From positions 62,001 through 126,000 of the forward strand of contig SUXW01000005.1 of the NCBI GenBank assembly GCA_015060765.1: a stretch of DNA of 64,000 nt, written 5' to 3'. Made by a program: the position numbers and the translations under genes. This document shows, one piece after another, positions 1-9,057 of the stretch. The DNA comes from Bacteroides sp. Lineage in GTDB: Bacteria > Bacteroidota > Bacteroidia > Bacteroidales > Bacteroidaceae. The notes under the pieces are model-generated. The model was not told the DNA's origin and did not search any database. It was given only the letters and a program-made list of their open reading frames with translations. The stretch's first letter is position 1. Every line of letters begins with the position of its first letter.

Positions 1-203
1 TCATTGCCGATGGTATCTTGTTGGCGATGGCTTATATGCTGATCAAATATGAACCTGAATTGGTAGGTATCATCACTTCGGAAACATTGTTGTGGGTTAT
101 GTGTTCCGTCTTTGTCTTTGGTGTAACCATTACATGGATATGTGCATATATCTCAATCAATAAGTATTTACGGATGAAAGCAAGCGAATTATATTATATA
201 TAA
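1..203 (+). CDS. ftsX: FtsX-like cell division permease, C-terminal fragment
   Basis: The reading frame is already open at the window edge (codons in phase from base 3), so only about 66 C-terminal residues are visible and the start lies outside. They hold one clear membrane segment (LLWVMCSVFVFGVTITW) and a basic tail, NKYLRMKASELYYI. In the family, FtsX is the membrane subunit of the FtsEX ABC complex, which signals across the inner membrane to murein hydrolases at the septum. The call rests on this typical end and on the next genes (DUF3098, uppP, truB, queA), a string that follows ftsX in Bacteroidales. It probably heads this operon. A TTG at 18 is an internal codon, not a start. Confidence 0.7.
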   Translation, partial: IADGILLAMAYMLIKYEPELVGIITSETLLWVMCSVFVFGVTITWICAYISINKYLRMKASELYYI

Positions 204-217
204 AAAGATATTTAAAG

Positions 218-445
218 ATGGACAGACAAAAAACGGCTTTTAATAAAGTTAATTTTATCTTGTTGGCCATAGGAATGGCATTTATCATTCTTGGCTTTTT
301 ATTGATGACGGGTCCTGGTTCTACTGAAGGTATGTTTGAACCGGACATATTCAGTGCACGGCGTATTAAGGTCGCGCCGGTTATCTGCTTTTTTGGCTTT
401 ATCTTTATGATTTATGGTATATTGAAGAAACCTAAAAAAGACTGA
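218..445 (+). CDS. DUF3098 small membrane protein
   Basis: This 75-residue protein has two hydrophobic segments, at about residues 10-30 and 51-67, separated by a short polar loop containing STEGMFEPD, and ends in a lysine-rich tail (LKKPKKD). It fits the DUF3098 family, which sits between ftsX and uppP in Bacteroidales; its function is unknown. It begins 14 bases after the ftsX stop and ends 8 bases before uppP, so it is almost certainly co-transcribed with both. An accessory envelope role is inferred from that context only. Confidence 0.75.
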   Translation: MDRQKTAFNKVNFILLAIGMAFIILGFLLMTGPGSTEGMFEPDIFSARRIKVAPVICFFGFIFMIYGILKKPKKD

Positions 446-453
446 TTCACGGT

Positions 454-1299
454 ATGGGTATTATAGAAACGATTATTATTGCGATAGTAGAGGGATTGAC
501 AGAGTTTCTGCCTGTATCGTCTACAGGGCACATGATTATTGCACAAAACCTATTGGGAGTAGAAAGTACTGAATTTGTGAAGGCATTTACCTTTATTATT
601 CAGTTTGGTGCTATTTTGTCGGTAGTGGTGCTTTATTGGAAACGCTTCTTTAAATTGAATCATACTCCGGCTCCGGAAGGGGCAAACGGCTTGCAACGCT
701 TTTTGCATACGTTCGATTTTTATTGGAAGTTATTCGTTGCATTTATTCCTGCAGCTGTTTTGGGACTTTTGTTCAGCGATGCCATCGATGCCATGTTGGA
801 AAGTGTGGTGGTGGTAGCAGTTATGTTGGTTCTTGGAGGGATATTCATGCTCTATTGCGACAAGATTTTCAATAAAGGAAGTGAAGATACTCCATTTACC
901 GAAAAGCGGGCTTTCATGGTAGGTTTGTATCAATGTATTTCCATGATACCAGGTGTATCTCGTTCCATGGCAACCATTGTAGGGGGTATGTCACAAGGCA
1001 TGACTCGAAAGGCAGCAGCTGAGTTTTCATTCTTTTTGGCTGTTCCTACCATGTTCGGCGCTACCTTATATAAAATGTACAAACTGTTGAAAGAAGGTGG
1101 TACTGAACTGATTATGGACAATATGACTACGCTGATAGTAGGCAATGTAGTGGCTTTCATTGTTGCATTGTTGGCCATCAAGTTCTTTATCAGTTTTGTT
1201 ACCAAATACGGCTTCAAAGCATTTGGATGGTATCGTATAGTAGTAGGTGGCATTATTTTGATAATGTTGCTGATGGGGCATAATCTGACAATAATGTGA
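454..1299 (+). CDS. uppP: Undecaprenyl-diphosphatase UppP (BacA family)
   Basis: UppP dephosphorylates undecaprenyl diphosphate at the inner membrane to regenerate the lipid carrier for peptidoglycan and surface polysaccharides. At 281 residues it has the usual family length. Both catalytic signatures are visible: [14 protein letters not shown] at residues 13-26 and PGVSRS at about 166-171. The rest is a chain of hydrophobic helices. It lies between the DUF3098 gene and truB, and its TGA overlaps the truB ATG by one base, indicating translational coupling. The 3' end is certain and the ATG at 454 fits the family N-terminus. Confidence 0.95.
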   Translation: MGIIETIIIAIVEGLTEFLPVSSTGHMIIAQNLLGVESTEFVKAFTFIIQFGAILSVVVLYWKRFFKLNHTPAPEGANGLQRFLHTFDFYWKLFVAFIPAAVLGLLFSDAIDAMLESVVVVAVMLVLGGIFMLYCDKIFNKGSEDTPFTEKRAFMVGLYQCISMIPGVSRSMATIVGGMSQGMTRKAAAEFSFFLAVPTMFGATLYKMYKLLKEGGTELIMDNMTTLIVGNVVAFIVALLAIKFFISFVTKYGFKAFGWYRIVVGGIILIMLLMGHNLTIM

Positions 1300-2003
1300 T
1301 GAATTTCAAAGAGGGAGAAGTGTTGTATTTTGACAAGCCGCTGAAATGGACTTCGTTTGCGGTGGTCAATAAGATCAGGTATCACCTGTGTCGAAAATTG
1401 GGGGTGAAGAAATTAAAAGTGGGACATGCCGGAACTCTCGACCCCTTGGCTACCGGTGTAATGATTATATGTACGGGAAAAGCTACGAAACGGATTGAGG
1501 AATTTCAGTATCATACGAAAGAATATGTGGCTACTTTGATGCTGGGTGCAACAACCCCTTCGTTCGATTTGGAAAAAGAAATTGATGCAACGTATCCTAC
1601 GGAACACATTACTCGTGAATTGGTTGAGGAAACATTAAAGGGCTTCTTGGGAAGTATAGAGCAGATACCTCCGGCTTTTTCGGCTTGTATGGTCGATGGG
1701 AAGAGGGCTTATGACTTGGCCCGTAAAGGAGAAGAAGTCAATCTGAAACCTAAGACTTTGGTTATAGATGAAATAGAATTGTTGGAGTGTAATTTGCCTG
1801 AAATCAAGATCAGAGTGGTATGTAGCAAAGGGACGTACATTCGTGCCTTGGCCCGTGATATAGGGGTGGCATTGAATAGCGGTGCCCATTTGACGGGTTT
1901 GGTCAGAACCCGTGTGGGAGAAGTCAGACTTGATGATTGCATGCAAGTGGAAGAATTCCAGGAATGGCTGGAAAATCAGGAAATAGAAGTTATAAATAAT
2001 TAA
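1299..2003 (+). CDS. truB: tRNA pseudouridine(55) synthase TruB
   Basis: TruB makes pseudouridine 55 in the T-loop of tRNAs. The catalytic motif GHAGTLDPLATG is present, with the nucleophilic Asp near residue 48, followed by the usual KRAYDLARKGEEV segment and a RALARDIG stretch. The product is about 234 residues. I chose the ATG at 1299, which overlaps the uppP stop as TGATG; a GTG one codon earlier (1296) is in frame but less likely. It is followed 12 bases later by queA, another tRNA-modification gene. Confidence 0.95.
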   Translation: MNFKEGEVLYFDKPLKWTSFAVVNKIRYHLCRKLGVKKLKVGHAGTLDPLATGVMIICTGKATKRIEEFQYHTKEYVATLMLGATTPSFDLEKEIDATYPTEHITRELVEETLKGFLGSIEQIPPAFSACMVDGKRAYDLARKGEEVNLKPKTLVIDEIELLECNLPEIKIRVVCSKGTYIRALARDIGVALNSGAHLTGLVRTRVGEVRLDDCMQVEEFQEWLENQEIEVINN

Positions 2004-2015
2004 TCATAATTCAAT

Positions 2016-3071
2016 ATGAAGCTGTCACAGTTTAAATTCAAATTGCCGGAAGAAAAGATTGCTTTGCATCCTGCAAAGTACAGAGATGAATCCCGTCTGA
2101 TGGTGGTACATAAATCGACTGGAGAAATTGAACATAAAATGTTTAAGGATATCTTGAATTATTTTGATGATGGAGATGTCTTTATTTTTAATGATACAAA
2201 GGTTTTTCCTGCAAGATTGTACGGAAACAAAGAAAAGACAGGTGCGCGGATAGAAGTGTTCTTGTTGCGTGAGCTGAATGAAGAATTCCGTCTTTGGGAT
2301 GTATTGGTGGATCCTGCACGTAAGATTCGTATAGGCAACAAACTTTACTTCGGTGAAGATGATTCCATGGTGGCCGAAGTTATAGACAATACCACATCTC
2401 GTGGACGTACCTTGCGTTTCTTGTATGACGGTCCTCATGATGAATTCAAAAAAGCTCTATATGAACTGGGCGAACCTCCCCTACCGTCTTTCATTAATCG
2501 TCCGGTAGAGGAAGAAGACGCAGAACGTTTCCAGACTATTTTTGCAAAGAATGAAGGGGCTGTTACTGCACCTACAGCCGGTCTTCATTTTAGTCGGGAA
2601 TTGATGAAACGTATGGAAATTAAGGGCATTGATTTTGCTTATATAACCATGCATGCTGGTTTGGGAAATTTCCGCGACATTGATGTAGAAGATCTGACCA
2701 AGCATAAGATGGATTCTGAACAGATGTTTGTGGAAGCCGAAGCTTGCCGGACTGTCAATGCAGCCAAGGACCTTGGAAAGAATATTTGTGCCGTAGGTAC
2801 TACCGTTATGCGTACCATTGAAACAGCGGTGGGTACTGATGGTCATTTGAAGGAATTCGAAGGATGGACCAATAAGTTTATTTTCCCGCCTTACGAATTC
2901 TCGGTTGCGAATAGAATGGTAACTAATTTCCATTTGCCGCTTTCTACTCTGTTGATGTTGGTTTGCGCATACGGAGGATATGAACTGATAATGAATGCTT
3001 ACCAAGTGGCATTGAAAGAAGATTATCGTTTCGGAACCTACGGGGATGCCATGCTGATATTGGATAAATAA
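2016..3071 (+). CDS. queA: S-adenosylmethionine:tRNA ribosyltransferase-isomerase QueA
   Basis: QueA transfers the ribosyl part of SAM onto 7-aminomethyl-7-deazaguanine in tRNA to form epoxyqueuosine. The 351-residue length is typical. Recognisable segments are the N-terminal [43 protein letters not shown] and the C-terminal [16 protein letters not shown]. It sits tightly between truB and folK in one operon, so two tRNA-modification enzymes are co-expressed with envelope genes here. No anomaly was seen. Confidence 0.96.
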   Translation: MKLSQFKFKLPEEKIALHPAKYRDESRLMVVHKSTGEIEHKMFKDILNYFDDGDVFIFNDTKVFPARLYGNKEKTGARIEVFLLRELNEEFRLWDVLVDPARKIRIGNKLYFGEDDSMVAEVIDNTTSRGRTLRFLYDGPHDEFKKALYELGEPPLPSFINRPVEEEDAERFQTIFAKNEGAVTAPTAGLHFSRELMKRMEIKGIDFAYITMHAGLGNFRDIDVEDLTKHKMDSEQMFVEAEACRTVNAAKDLGKNICAVGTTVMRTIETAVGTDGHLKEFEGWTNKFIFPPYEFSVANRMVTNFHLPLSTLLMLVCAYGGYELIMNAYQVALKEDYRFGTYGDAMLILDK

Positions 3072-3073
3072 GA

Positions 3074-3532
3074 ATGGCAAGGGTTTATTTGGGACTTGGT
3101 TCCAACCTGGGCGATAAAGAAACGAATCTTCGTGCTGCTGTTTATGAAATGGAAAAGCGGGTGGGAAAACTGATAGCCCTTTCTGCATTTTACATTACTG
3201 AGCCGTGTGGATTTGTTTCTGACCATTCGTTTTTGAATGGAGTGTGTTGTTTTGATACAGCATTGTCGCCCACGGAACTATTGGAAGAAACACAATGCAT
3301 TGAAAGGGACTTAGGAAGGACTCAGAAATCAGTGGGCGGTATTTATAAGGATCGGATGATAGATATTGATATCTTGTTGTACGATGATTTGATTATGAAT
3401 ACATCCAGGCTGACTATTCCTCATCCACTGATGTGTGAACGGCGTTTCGTTATGGAACCCTTGGTCGAAATTGCCCCTGATGGAGTGCATCCGGTGACAG
3501 GAAAACTTTTGAAAGATTATTTGTTAACTTAA
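3074..3532 (+). CDS. folK: 2-amino-4-hydroxy-6-hydroxymethyldihydropteridine pyrophosphokinase FolK
   Basis: FolK (HPPK) transfers pyrophosphate from ATP to hydroxymethyl-dihydropterin in folate synthesis. The 152-residue protein opens with YLGLGSNLGDKETNL and carries the metal-binding segment DRMIDIDILLYDD and the following LTIPHPLMCERRFV, all family hallmarks. The ATG lies two bases after the queA stop, so the two are translationally close. It is the last member of the ftsX-to-folK run; the next gene starts 12 bases on and belongs to a different functional class. Confidence 0.95.
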   Translation: MARVYLGLGSNLGDKETNLRAAVYEMEKRVGKLIALSAFYITEPCGFVSDHSFLNGVCCFDTALSPTELLEETQCIERDLGRTQKSVGGIYKDRMIDIDILLYDDLIMNTSRLTIPHPLMCERRFVMEPLVEIAPDGVHPVTGKLLKDYLLT

Positions 3533-3544
3533 TACTATTACATC

Positions 3545-4912
3545 ATGAAAAACTATTTATTATTGGCTTTGACACTTTGTTTGATGGCTTGTGGAGCGCC
3601 CAACAAGAAAAATGAAGCGGCTCCGCTGACTTATTCCCAACAAATGGTGGAATCTCATGGATTGATCGATTTTTATTGCAATAGGAAACATCATGACAGC
3701 TTGTGTGTTACCGGTTGGGACTATGTATCGGGTTTGGTAGCCAATGCCGTATTGAAGACCTGGGCTTATTATCCGGAAAAGACTGAATATTACGATGCAG
3801 TCAAGGCATTTGCTGATTTCAGTACCAATGAAGATGGTTCCGAAATCTTGAATACCAAAGGAACTACTGCATTGCGTCCAAGTAATATAGACGACCTTCC
3901 TGCCGGCAATATTTATTTTGTACTTTATCAGGAAGAGTTGAAAAAAGGAAATACTAAGGATGCTGAACGCTATAAAAATGCAGCAACTCTAATTCGTAAC
4001 AAACTGAAATACGATCATTCCCGTATTGCTGAAGGATTGCCGGGTGCCGGCGGTTTCTTCCACAAGGCTGTATACCCCAATCAGATGTGGCTTGATGGCT
4101 TGTTTATGGGCTCTCCTATTTATGCTCAATGGGAAAATGCTTTTGGCAAAGAAAATAAAGAAGAATATGAAGGTAGTTGGCATGATATTGCTCACCAATT
4201 CATGACTATCCATAAATATACTTACAATGCCGACAAGCAATTGAATTATCATGCATGGACAGCTACCCCAGAAGATGAAAATGCATTCTGGGCACAAAAG
4301 GATGGAGCATATAAGGGCTGTAGCCAGGAATTCTGGGGACGTGGCATGGGATGGTATTTTGCTGCTTTGGTGGACGTTCTTGAAGTGATGCCGAAAGATC
4401 ACCCACACTATGGCGATGTACTTGCTATCTATCAGCAGGTAGCTGCTGGATTGAAGCGTTGGCAGGATAATGAATCGGGTGTATGGTATCAACTGCTTCA
4501 GTACAATGCTGATAAAGCTGCTGATGGAAAGGGAGATGTTGTGAATGGTGAAACATTCAATGTAGGTACTCAATCCAATTACTTGGAAGCATCTTGTTCG
4601 GGCATCTTTACTTATGCTTACTGGAAAGGAATCCGTTTGGGATTACTTGATAAGGCTGAATATGCACCTGTAGCAGAAAAGGCATATGAAGGTTTGGTAA
4701 AGACCTTTATCCGCAATCGTGAAGACGGGATGATTGATATCGTACAGACATGTGCGTCAGCTGGTTTGGGACCGGCCAAAGATCCTTCCCGTACAGGTAC
4801 TGCAAACTATTATTTGGCAGGAAAGGATGTAACTGTGGTTGAAAACGAAGGTAAGGCTATTGGTACTTTTATCCTTGCCTCATTGGAATATGAAATGAAT
4901 CATGCCGAATGA
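3545..4912 (+). CDS. GH105-type unsaturated glycuronyl hydrolase, lipoprotein
   Basis: The 455-residue product has a lipoprotein signal peptide with lipobox LMAC (Cys16), so it is probably membrane-anchored. The body resembles glycoside hydrolase family 105 (YteR/RhiN), which hydrates and removes unsaturated uronic acids from pectin or rhamnogalacturonan fragments. The segment MWLDGLFMG places the likely catalytic Asp near residue 184, and FWGRGMGWYFAALVDVLE is a typical conserved block. It follows folK by 12 bases, but no other polysaccharide-degradation genes adjoin it. Its 3' end overlaps the convergent MFS gene by 13 bases. Exact substrate is not readable from sequence. Confidence 0.82.
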   Translation: MKNYLLLALTLCLMACGAPNKKNEAAPLTYSQQMVESHGLIDFYCNRKHHDSLCVTGWDYVSGLVANAVLKTWAYYPEKTEYYDAVKAFADFSTNEDGSEILNTKGTTALRPSNIDDLPAGNIYFVLYQEELKKGNTKDAERYKNAATLIRNKLKYDHSRIAEGLPGAGGFFHKAVYPNQMWLDGLFMGSPIYAQWENAFGKENKEEYEGSWHDIAHQFMTIHKYTYNADKQLNYHAWTATPEDENAFWAQKDGAYKGCSQEFWGRGMGWYFAALVDVLEVMPKDHPHYGDVLAIYQQVAAGLKRWQDNESGVWYQLLQYNADKAADGKGDVVNGETFNVGTQSNYLEASCSGIFTYAYWKGIRLGLLDKAEYAPVAEKAYEGLVKTFIRNREDGMIDIVQTCASAGLGPAKDPSRTGTANYYLAGKDVTVVENEGKAIGTFILASLEYEMNHAE

Positions 4913-6276
4913 CGATTGGCATGCGGCATTCGGAGCATACTTAACAACATAGAAGCCAAGGAGAATATCATTGCGCACAGAAGGCATGTTTGAAATTGGC
5001 TGCTTTCTCCAAAAAAACGGAAAATAAGCGCAACCAAAGTGGCTCCTAAGGTTTGTCCTAATTGGCGGGCGGTACCAAGCATACCGCTCGCCCCTCCACT
5101 TCGGGCAATGGGTGCCGAGGTGGTAATCGTAACATTATTGGGCGTTTGGAAGAGTCCATACCCCATTCCGCAGACAAACATACGCCAAATGATTTGCCAT
5201 TTCTCTGGATCGTCGGGCAATAGATAGAGCATAAACAGACCTATGGAGAAAACACCCATACCGATTCCCCCCAATAATCCTGGATGTACATGACGTTCCA
5301 ACAATCTACTGGATAATGGAGCTGTAAGGATAGTGGCAAGTGGCCAAGGTGTCATGAGCAATCCTATTTCTATCGCATCAAAGTGCAGGATGTTCTGCAT
5401 GAAGAACGGTAATGAAACCATAGCAAGCATTTGAGCGGTAAATGAGGCTAAAGAACTACCGATTGACAATGAAAATAATGGAATTTTCAGTAGGTCGACA
5501 GGTAGGATAGGAGTCGATAACTTCTGTTGTCTGCGAATATAGAGAGTGCCAATAATCACCAACAAGACAAATTGAATGAGGATAAGCAATTGATTTTCGG
5601 AATGTGCTACTCCTTCAATAGTATAAATCAGTAGGCCGAACGTAAGTGCGTTTCCTAATGCGCTGATTTTGTCGAATTTACGTTTTTCTTTGTTAGGAGG
5701 ATTGTTGGGCAATAGTTTCCATCCCAATGCCAAAGATAAAAGACCTAAAGGGAGGTTGATGAGGAAAAGCCAATTCCATGAAGCGAAGGATAGAATCAAT
5801 CCGGCTAATGTAGGCCCGGATGCCGCGGATACAGAAATGACCATGGCATTGATGGCCATGCCCCTACCTATCATGTGCGGTGGATAAATCAATCGGATGA
5901 GGGCTATGTTCACACTCATGGTGCAGGCAGAACCGAATCCTTGTAGGATGCGGGATATGACAAGCATTTCGAAAGAAGTGGAACAGGCGCATAAGATGGA
6001 GGATACAACGAAGATGGATATTCCGGTAAAGAAGATCTTACGGTAACCATAGATATCGCCTAATGTTGCAAAAGAAAGCATTAACATGGTTATGACCAGT
6101 TGAAAGGCATTTACCACCCAAATGGCAACAGATGCTTCTACAGCAAATTCTTTGGCTAATGTAGGAAGAGCAACATTCATAATGGTGCCATTCAGCACTC
6201 CCATCATCATGGCTGCCAATACGGAAATGACAGCCAAGTACTGTTTGGGGATAAATGTTTCTTTTCTGGTATTCAT
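4900..6276 (-). CDS. MFS multidrug exporter, DHA2 (EmrB/QacA) type
   Basis: This 458-residue protein has numerous hydrophobic helices, consistent with about 14 membrane segments. Family marks are GTIMNVALPTLAKEF near the N-terminus, LGDIYGYRKIF (motif A) and the SRILQGFGSACTM helix. DHA2 members export drugs or toxic compounds by proton antiport; the substrate here is unknown. A -7 box on the minus strand (6281-6288) lies only four bases from the ATG, so the mRNA may have almost no leader. The end overlaps the convergent GH105 gene by 13 bases. It appears to be a single-gene unit. Confidence 0.88.
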   Translation of the reverse strand: MNTRKETFIPKQYLAVISVLAAMMMGVLNGTIMNVALPTLAKEFAVEASVAIWVVNAFQLVITMLMLSFATLGDIYGYRKIFFTGISIFVVSSILCACSTSFEMLVISRILQGFGSACTMSVNIALIRLIYPPHMIGRGMAINAMVISVSAASGPTLAGLILSFASWNWLFLINLPLGLLSLALGWKLLPNNPPNKEKRKFDKISALGNALTFGLLIYTIEGVAHSENQLLILIQFVLLVIIGTLYIRRQQKLSTPILPVDLLKIPLFSLSIGSSLASFTAQMLAMVSLPFFMQNILHFDAIEIGLLMTPWPLATILTAPLSSRLLERHVHPGLLGGIGMGVFSIGLFMLYLLPDDPEKWQIIWRMFVCGMGYGLFQTPNNVTITTSAPIARSGGASGMLGTARQLGQTLGATLVALIFRFFGESSQFQTCLLCAMIFSLASMLLSMLRMPHANRHSA

Positions 6277-6280
6277 GCCA

Positions 6281-6288
6281 CAAAGTTA
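6281..6288 (-). promoter_or_regulatory. -7 promoter element of the MFS exporter gene
   Basis: On the minus strand this reads TAACTTTG, matching the Bacteroidetes TAnnTTTG element. Only TGGC separates it from the ATG at 6276, so the predicted transcript begins at or within a few bases of the start codon. Confidence 0.6.
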
Positions 6289-6332
6289 GTGAAAACATCT
6301 TTATTTATAAACGAGGTATCAAGAAATATGTT

Positions 6333-6340
6333 TATCTTTG
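6333..6340 (+). promoter_or_regulatory. -7 promoter element of the metK transcript
   Basis: TATCTTTG is a perfect TAnnTTTG element. It would start transcription near 6346, just before the structured metK leader. Confidence 0.7.
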
Positions 6341-6348
6341 CACCCAAG

Positions 6349-6442
6349 AAACAGTGGAGAGATTTGAGTAGCTTGCAACCACGGAAAAAAATGCTAAAAT
6401 ACATTGACTTTCTATGTCTTCTACTCTGATGTGTCCCTGTTT
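6349..6442 (+). promoter_or_regulatory. Putative SAM-I/IV-type riboswitch upstream of metK
   Basis: The metK leader can form an outer helix, AAACAG (6349-6354) with CTGTTT (6437-6442). Inside it an arm GTGG/CCAC (6354-6357 with 6379-6382; base 6354 is shared with the outer helix) ends in GCAACCAC, followed by ATGCTAA (6391-6397), and GATG stands near the 3' end. GCAACC and the GCTAA motif are the conserved core of S-box (SAM-I) and SAM-I/IV-like riboswitches, which bind S-adenosylmethionine. The lineage-usual GGCCC/GAAACC half is shortened, so this would be a variant. No intrinsic terminator precedes the ATG at 6474, so control may be translational. Confidence 0.62.
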
Positions 6443-6473
6443 GGTTATTGGTTGATTATTAAATTATTATCAA

Positions 6474-7766
6474 ATGGGATATTTATTTACTTCTGAATCG
6501 GTGTCTGAAGGACATCCTGATAAAGTGGCCGATCAAATATCGGATGCTGTACTTGATAAATTGTTGGCTTTTGACCCTAATTCCAAGGTGGCTTGTGAAA
6601 CGCTTGTCACTACGGGACAGGTAGTCATGGCCGGTGAAGTGAAGACCGAAGCTTATGTAGATTTGCAGCGGATAGCACGTGAGGTCATCAACCGTATTGG
6701 ATATACTAAGAGCGAATATATGTTCGAAGGAAATTCTTGTGGAGTATTAAGCGCTATTCATGAACAGAGTGCTGATATTAATCGGGGGGTAGAACGAGAA
6801 GATCCAATGGAACAGGGAGCTGGCGATCAGGGTATGATGTTTGGTTATGCCACTAATGAAACGGAAAACTTCATGCCTTTGTCACTTGACTTGTCGCATA
6901 AGTTGTTGATGGTGTTGGCTGAAATACGTCGTGAAGGAAAGGAAATGACTTATTTGCGCCCCGATGCAAAAAGTCAGGTGACCATTGAATACGATGATAA
7001 CGGTAAACCGGTTCGTATTGATACCATCGTAGTGTCTACCCAGCATGATGAATTTATTTTGCCGGTTGATAATAACAAGGAAGCGCAATTGAAGGCGGAT
7101 GAAGAGATGTTGTCTCAAATCCGAAAAGATGTGATTGAAATATTGATGCCTCGCGTCATAGCTTCTATTCATAATCCGGAAATATTGAAACTTTTCAATG
7201 AGGGAATCATTTATCATGTTAATCCCACAGGTAAATTCGTGATTGGTGGTCCTCATGGTGATACAGGTTTGACCGGTCGTAAAATTATTGTAGATACTTA
7301 TGGAGGAAAAGGAGCTCATGGGGGAGGTGCTTTCTCTGGAAAGGATCCTAGTAAGGTAGACCGTAGTGCCGCTTATGCTGCTCGTCATATTGCCAAGAAT
7401 ATGGTTGCTGCAGGGGTAGCTGATGAAATGCTTGTTCAGGTTTCGTATGCTATTGGGGTAGCACGTCCGGTAAGTATTTATGTTAATACTTATGGCCGTA
7501 GTAATGTGCAACTGACTGATGGTGAAATAGCTGAAAAAATAGGCGAACTTTTTGATCTTCGTCCTAAAGCGATTGAAGAGCGTTTGAAACTTCGTAATCC
7601 TATCTATGAAGAAACTGCTTCGTATGGTCATATGGGACGTGAACCTAAGATGGTAACCAAGACATATGAATCCATGTATCGGGAGACCAAAATAGTAGAG
7701 GTGGAACTCTTTACATGGGAAAAACTGGATTATGTGGACAAGATTAAAGAAGCATTTAACCTTTAA
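6474..7766 (+). CDS. metK: S-adenosylmethionine synthetase MetK
   Basis: MetK makes SAM from methionine and ATP. The 430-residue length is typical for Bacteroidales. Motifs include [18 protein letters not shown] at the N-terminus, [12 protein letters not shown], and the [20 protein letters not shown] loop. The start is an ATG preceded by an AT-rich leader with no Shine-Dalgarno sequence. The upstream leader resembles a SAM riboswitch, which would be direct product feedback. It is followed three bases later by a LOG-family gene. Confidence 0.97.
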   Translation: MGYLFTSESVSEGHPDKVADQISDAVLDKLLAFDPNSKVACETLVTTGQVVMAGEVKTEAYVDLQRIAREVINRIGYTKSEYMFEGNSCGVLSAIHEQSADINRGVEREDPMEQGAGDQGMMFGYATNETENFMPLSLDLSHKLLMVLAEIRREGKEMTYLRPDAKSQVTIEYDDNGKPVRIDTIVVSTQHDEFILPVDNNKEAQLKADEEMLSQIRKDVIEILMPRVIASIHNPEILKLFNEGIIYHVNPTGKFVIGGPHGDTGLTGRKIIVDTYGGKGAHGGGAFSGKDPSKVDRSAAYAARHIAKNMVAAGVADEMLVQVSYAIGVARPVSIYVNTYGRSNVQLTDGEIAEKIGELFDLRPKAIEERLKLRNPIYEETASYGHMGREPKMVTKTYESMYRETKIVEVELFTWEKLDYVDKIKEAFNL

Positions 7767-7769
7767 CGG

Positions 7770-8357
7770 ATGAACGACATAAAAAATGTTTGTGTATATA
7801 GTGCTTCCAGTACTAAAATAGCTTCTATATACTTCGAAATAGCAGAAGAACTGGGACACCTCCTTGCCCGTAAAGGAATCAACTTGATTAACGGTGCCGG
7901 TTCTTCCGGTTTGATGGGGACCATATCGAATGCAGCCCTGCAAGCGGGAGGAACTGTAACCGGAGTCATCCCTCGCTTCATGGTAGAGCAGGGATGGCAT
8001 CACCAAGGGCTTACTCATTTGGTTGAGACGGAAACGATGCACGAACGGAAACAGTTAATGTCCGAAATGTCCGATGGGGTGATTGCGCTGCCTGGTGGTT
8101 GCGGTACGTTGGAAGAATTACTTGAAATAATCACATGGAAACAATTGGGTATTTATTTGAAACCGATTGTCATTCTAAATGTAAATGGATATTTTGATCC
8201 CTTACTCGATATGCTTCAGAAGGCAATTGAAGAAAATTTCATGCGCGAGGAGCATCGGGCTATCTGGCAGGTGGCTGCAACTGCGGAAGAAGCTGTTGAG
8301 CAACTTTTTCAGGCACCTGCATGGAGTCGTGAGATTCGAAAATTTGCTGCGGTATGA
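7770..8357 (+). CDS. LOG family (TIGR00730) nucleotide phosphoribohydrolase
   Basis: The 195-residue Rossmann-like protein carries the family signature PGGCGTLEELLEIITW and the upstream ERKQLMSEMSDGVIAL segment. Members hydrolyse nucleoside 5'-monophosphates (the cytokinin-activating LOG reaction) or act as pyrimidine/purine nucleotide nucleosidases; the true bacterial substrate is often unclear. The gene lies three bases after metK and overlaps the next gene by four bases (ATGA), so it is part of the same transcription unit. Confidence 0.88.
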   Translation: MNDIKNVCVYSASSTKIASIYFEIAEELGHLLARKGINLINGAGSSGLMGTISNAALQAGGTVTGVIPRFMVEQGWHHQGLTHLVETETMHERKQLMSEMSDGVIALPGGCGTLEELLEIITWKQLGIYLKPIVILNVNGYFDPLLDMLQKAIEENFMREEHRAIWQVAATAEEAVEQLFQAPAWSREIRKFAAV

Positions 8358-9046
8358 CCGGAGAACCTTTGCCTTATATTATGCGTAATGATTGGTTGGT
8401 GACCACCATCCTTTTTCTTTGTTTGCTTGGAGTACTTTTTATTTTCTCAAAAGGTAGAAAGTTCTTATTGAAGCAGACCAATGGTATATTAGTCAATAAG
8501 GAACGCTCCAATTTGTTTGATGAAGCTACTTCTTCAGATACCCAATATGCTTTTTTTCTTGTTTCTCATGCTTGTATAATGCTTGTATTTTGTCTGTACA
8601 GCTTTTTTGCGAAGAGTTCTCCTGTCTTGTTCGATCGGTTTTCGCATTTTGAGTTGTTGGTATTTTCTGCAGGTTGCGTAGTTGCTTTATTCTTGTTGAA
8701 ATGGTCGGCCTATTCTTTTGTCAATTGGATCTTTTTTGAAGAAGCCAGAAACCGTTTATGGATTCAGTTCTACTTCAATATTTTTATATGGATGGGACTT
8801 TTGCTTTTACCAATCGTTCTTTTGGTTGTTTATTTTAATTTATCATTGCATTTTTCACTTTATTTGTTTGTTGGGGTGTATCTTTTTGTAAAAATAATTA
8901 TGTTTTGGAGGTGTTTTAATAACTTTTTTAATTACTTTTATGGCACTTTCCATTTAATTCTTTACCTTTGCACCCTTGAAATTTTACCCGATGTTTTATT
9001 GTGGAAAATAATCATATTAGCTAATAATTTTTTTATACAACAATAA
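8354..9046 (+). CDS. DUF4271 membrane protein
   Basis: This 230-residue, very hydrophobic protein has several membrane segments, rich in Phe, Leu and Tyr. It matches the expected position of DUF4271, a Bacteroidales family of unknown function found just before hemD. The ATG at 8354 overlaps the preceding stop as ATGA; an in-frame ATG at 8381 is an alternative start. A TAnnTTTG box inside its 3' region (8963-8970) may drive hemD. No catalytic motif is visible. Confidence 0.72.
   Translation: MTGEPLPYIMRNDWLVTTILFLCLLGVLFIFSKGRKFLLKQTNGILVNKERSNLFDEATSSDTQYAFFLVSHACIMLVFCLYSFFAKSSPVLFDRFSHFELLVFSAGCVVALFLLKWSAYSFVNWIFFEEARNRLWIQFYFNIFIWMGLLLLPIVLLVVYFNLSLHFSLYLFVGVYLFVKIIMFWRCFNNFFNYFYGTFHLILYLCTLEILPDVLLWKIIILANNFFIQQ
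8963..8970 (+). promoter_or_regulatory. Possible internal promoter for hemD
   Basis: TACCTTTG followed by CACCC has the form of a Bacteroidetes -7 element. It lies within the DUF4271 coding region, about 90 bases before the hemD start, and could uncouple hemD from metK control. Confidence 0.4.
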
Positions 9047-9057
9047 TATTTAGAGCC

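Noticed and set aside
6882-8042. Long minus-strand open frame opposite metK
   Set aside because: It is a shadow of metK and the LOG gene, with no signal, motif or family resemblance. The same holds for large antisense frames at 33141-34220, 42049-43113, 42557-43189, 43190-43915, 48772-49551 and 60746-61621.
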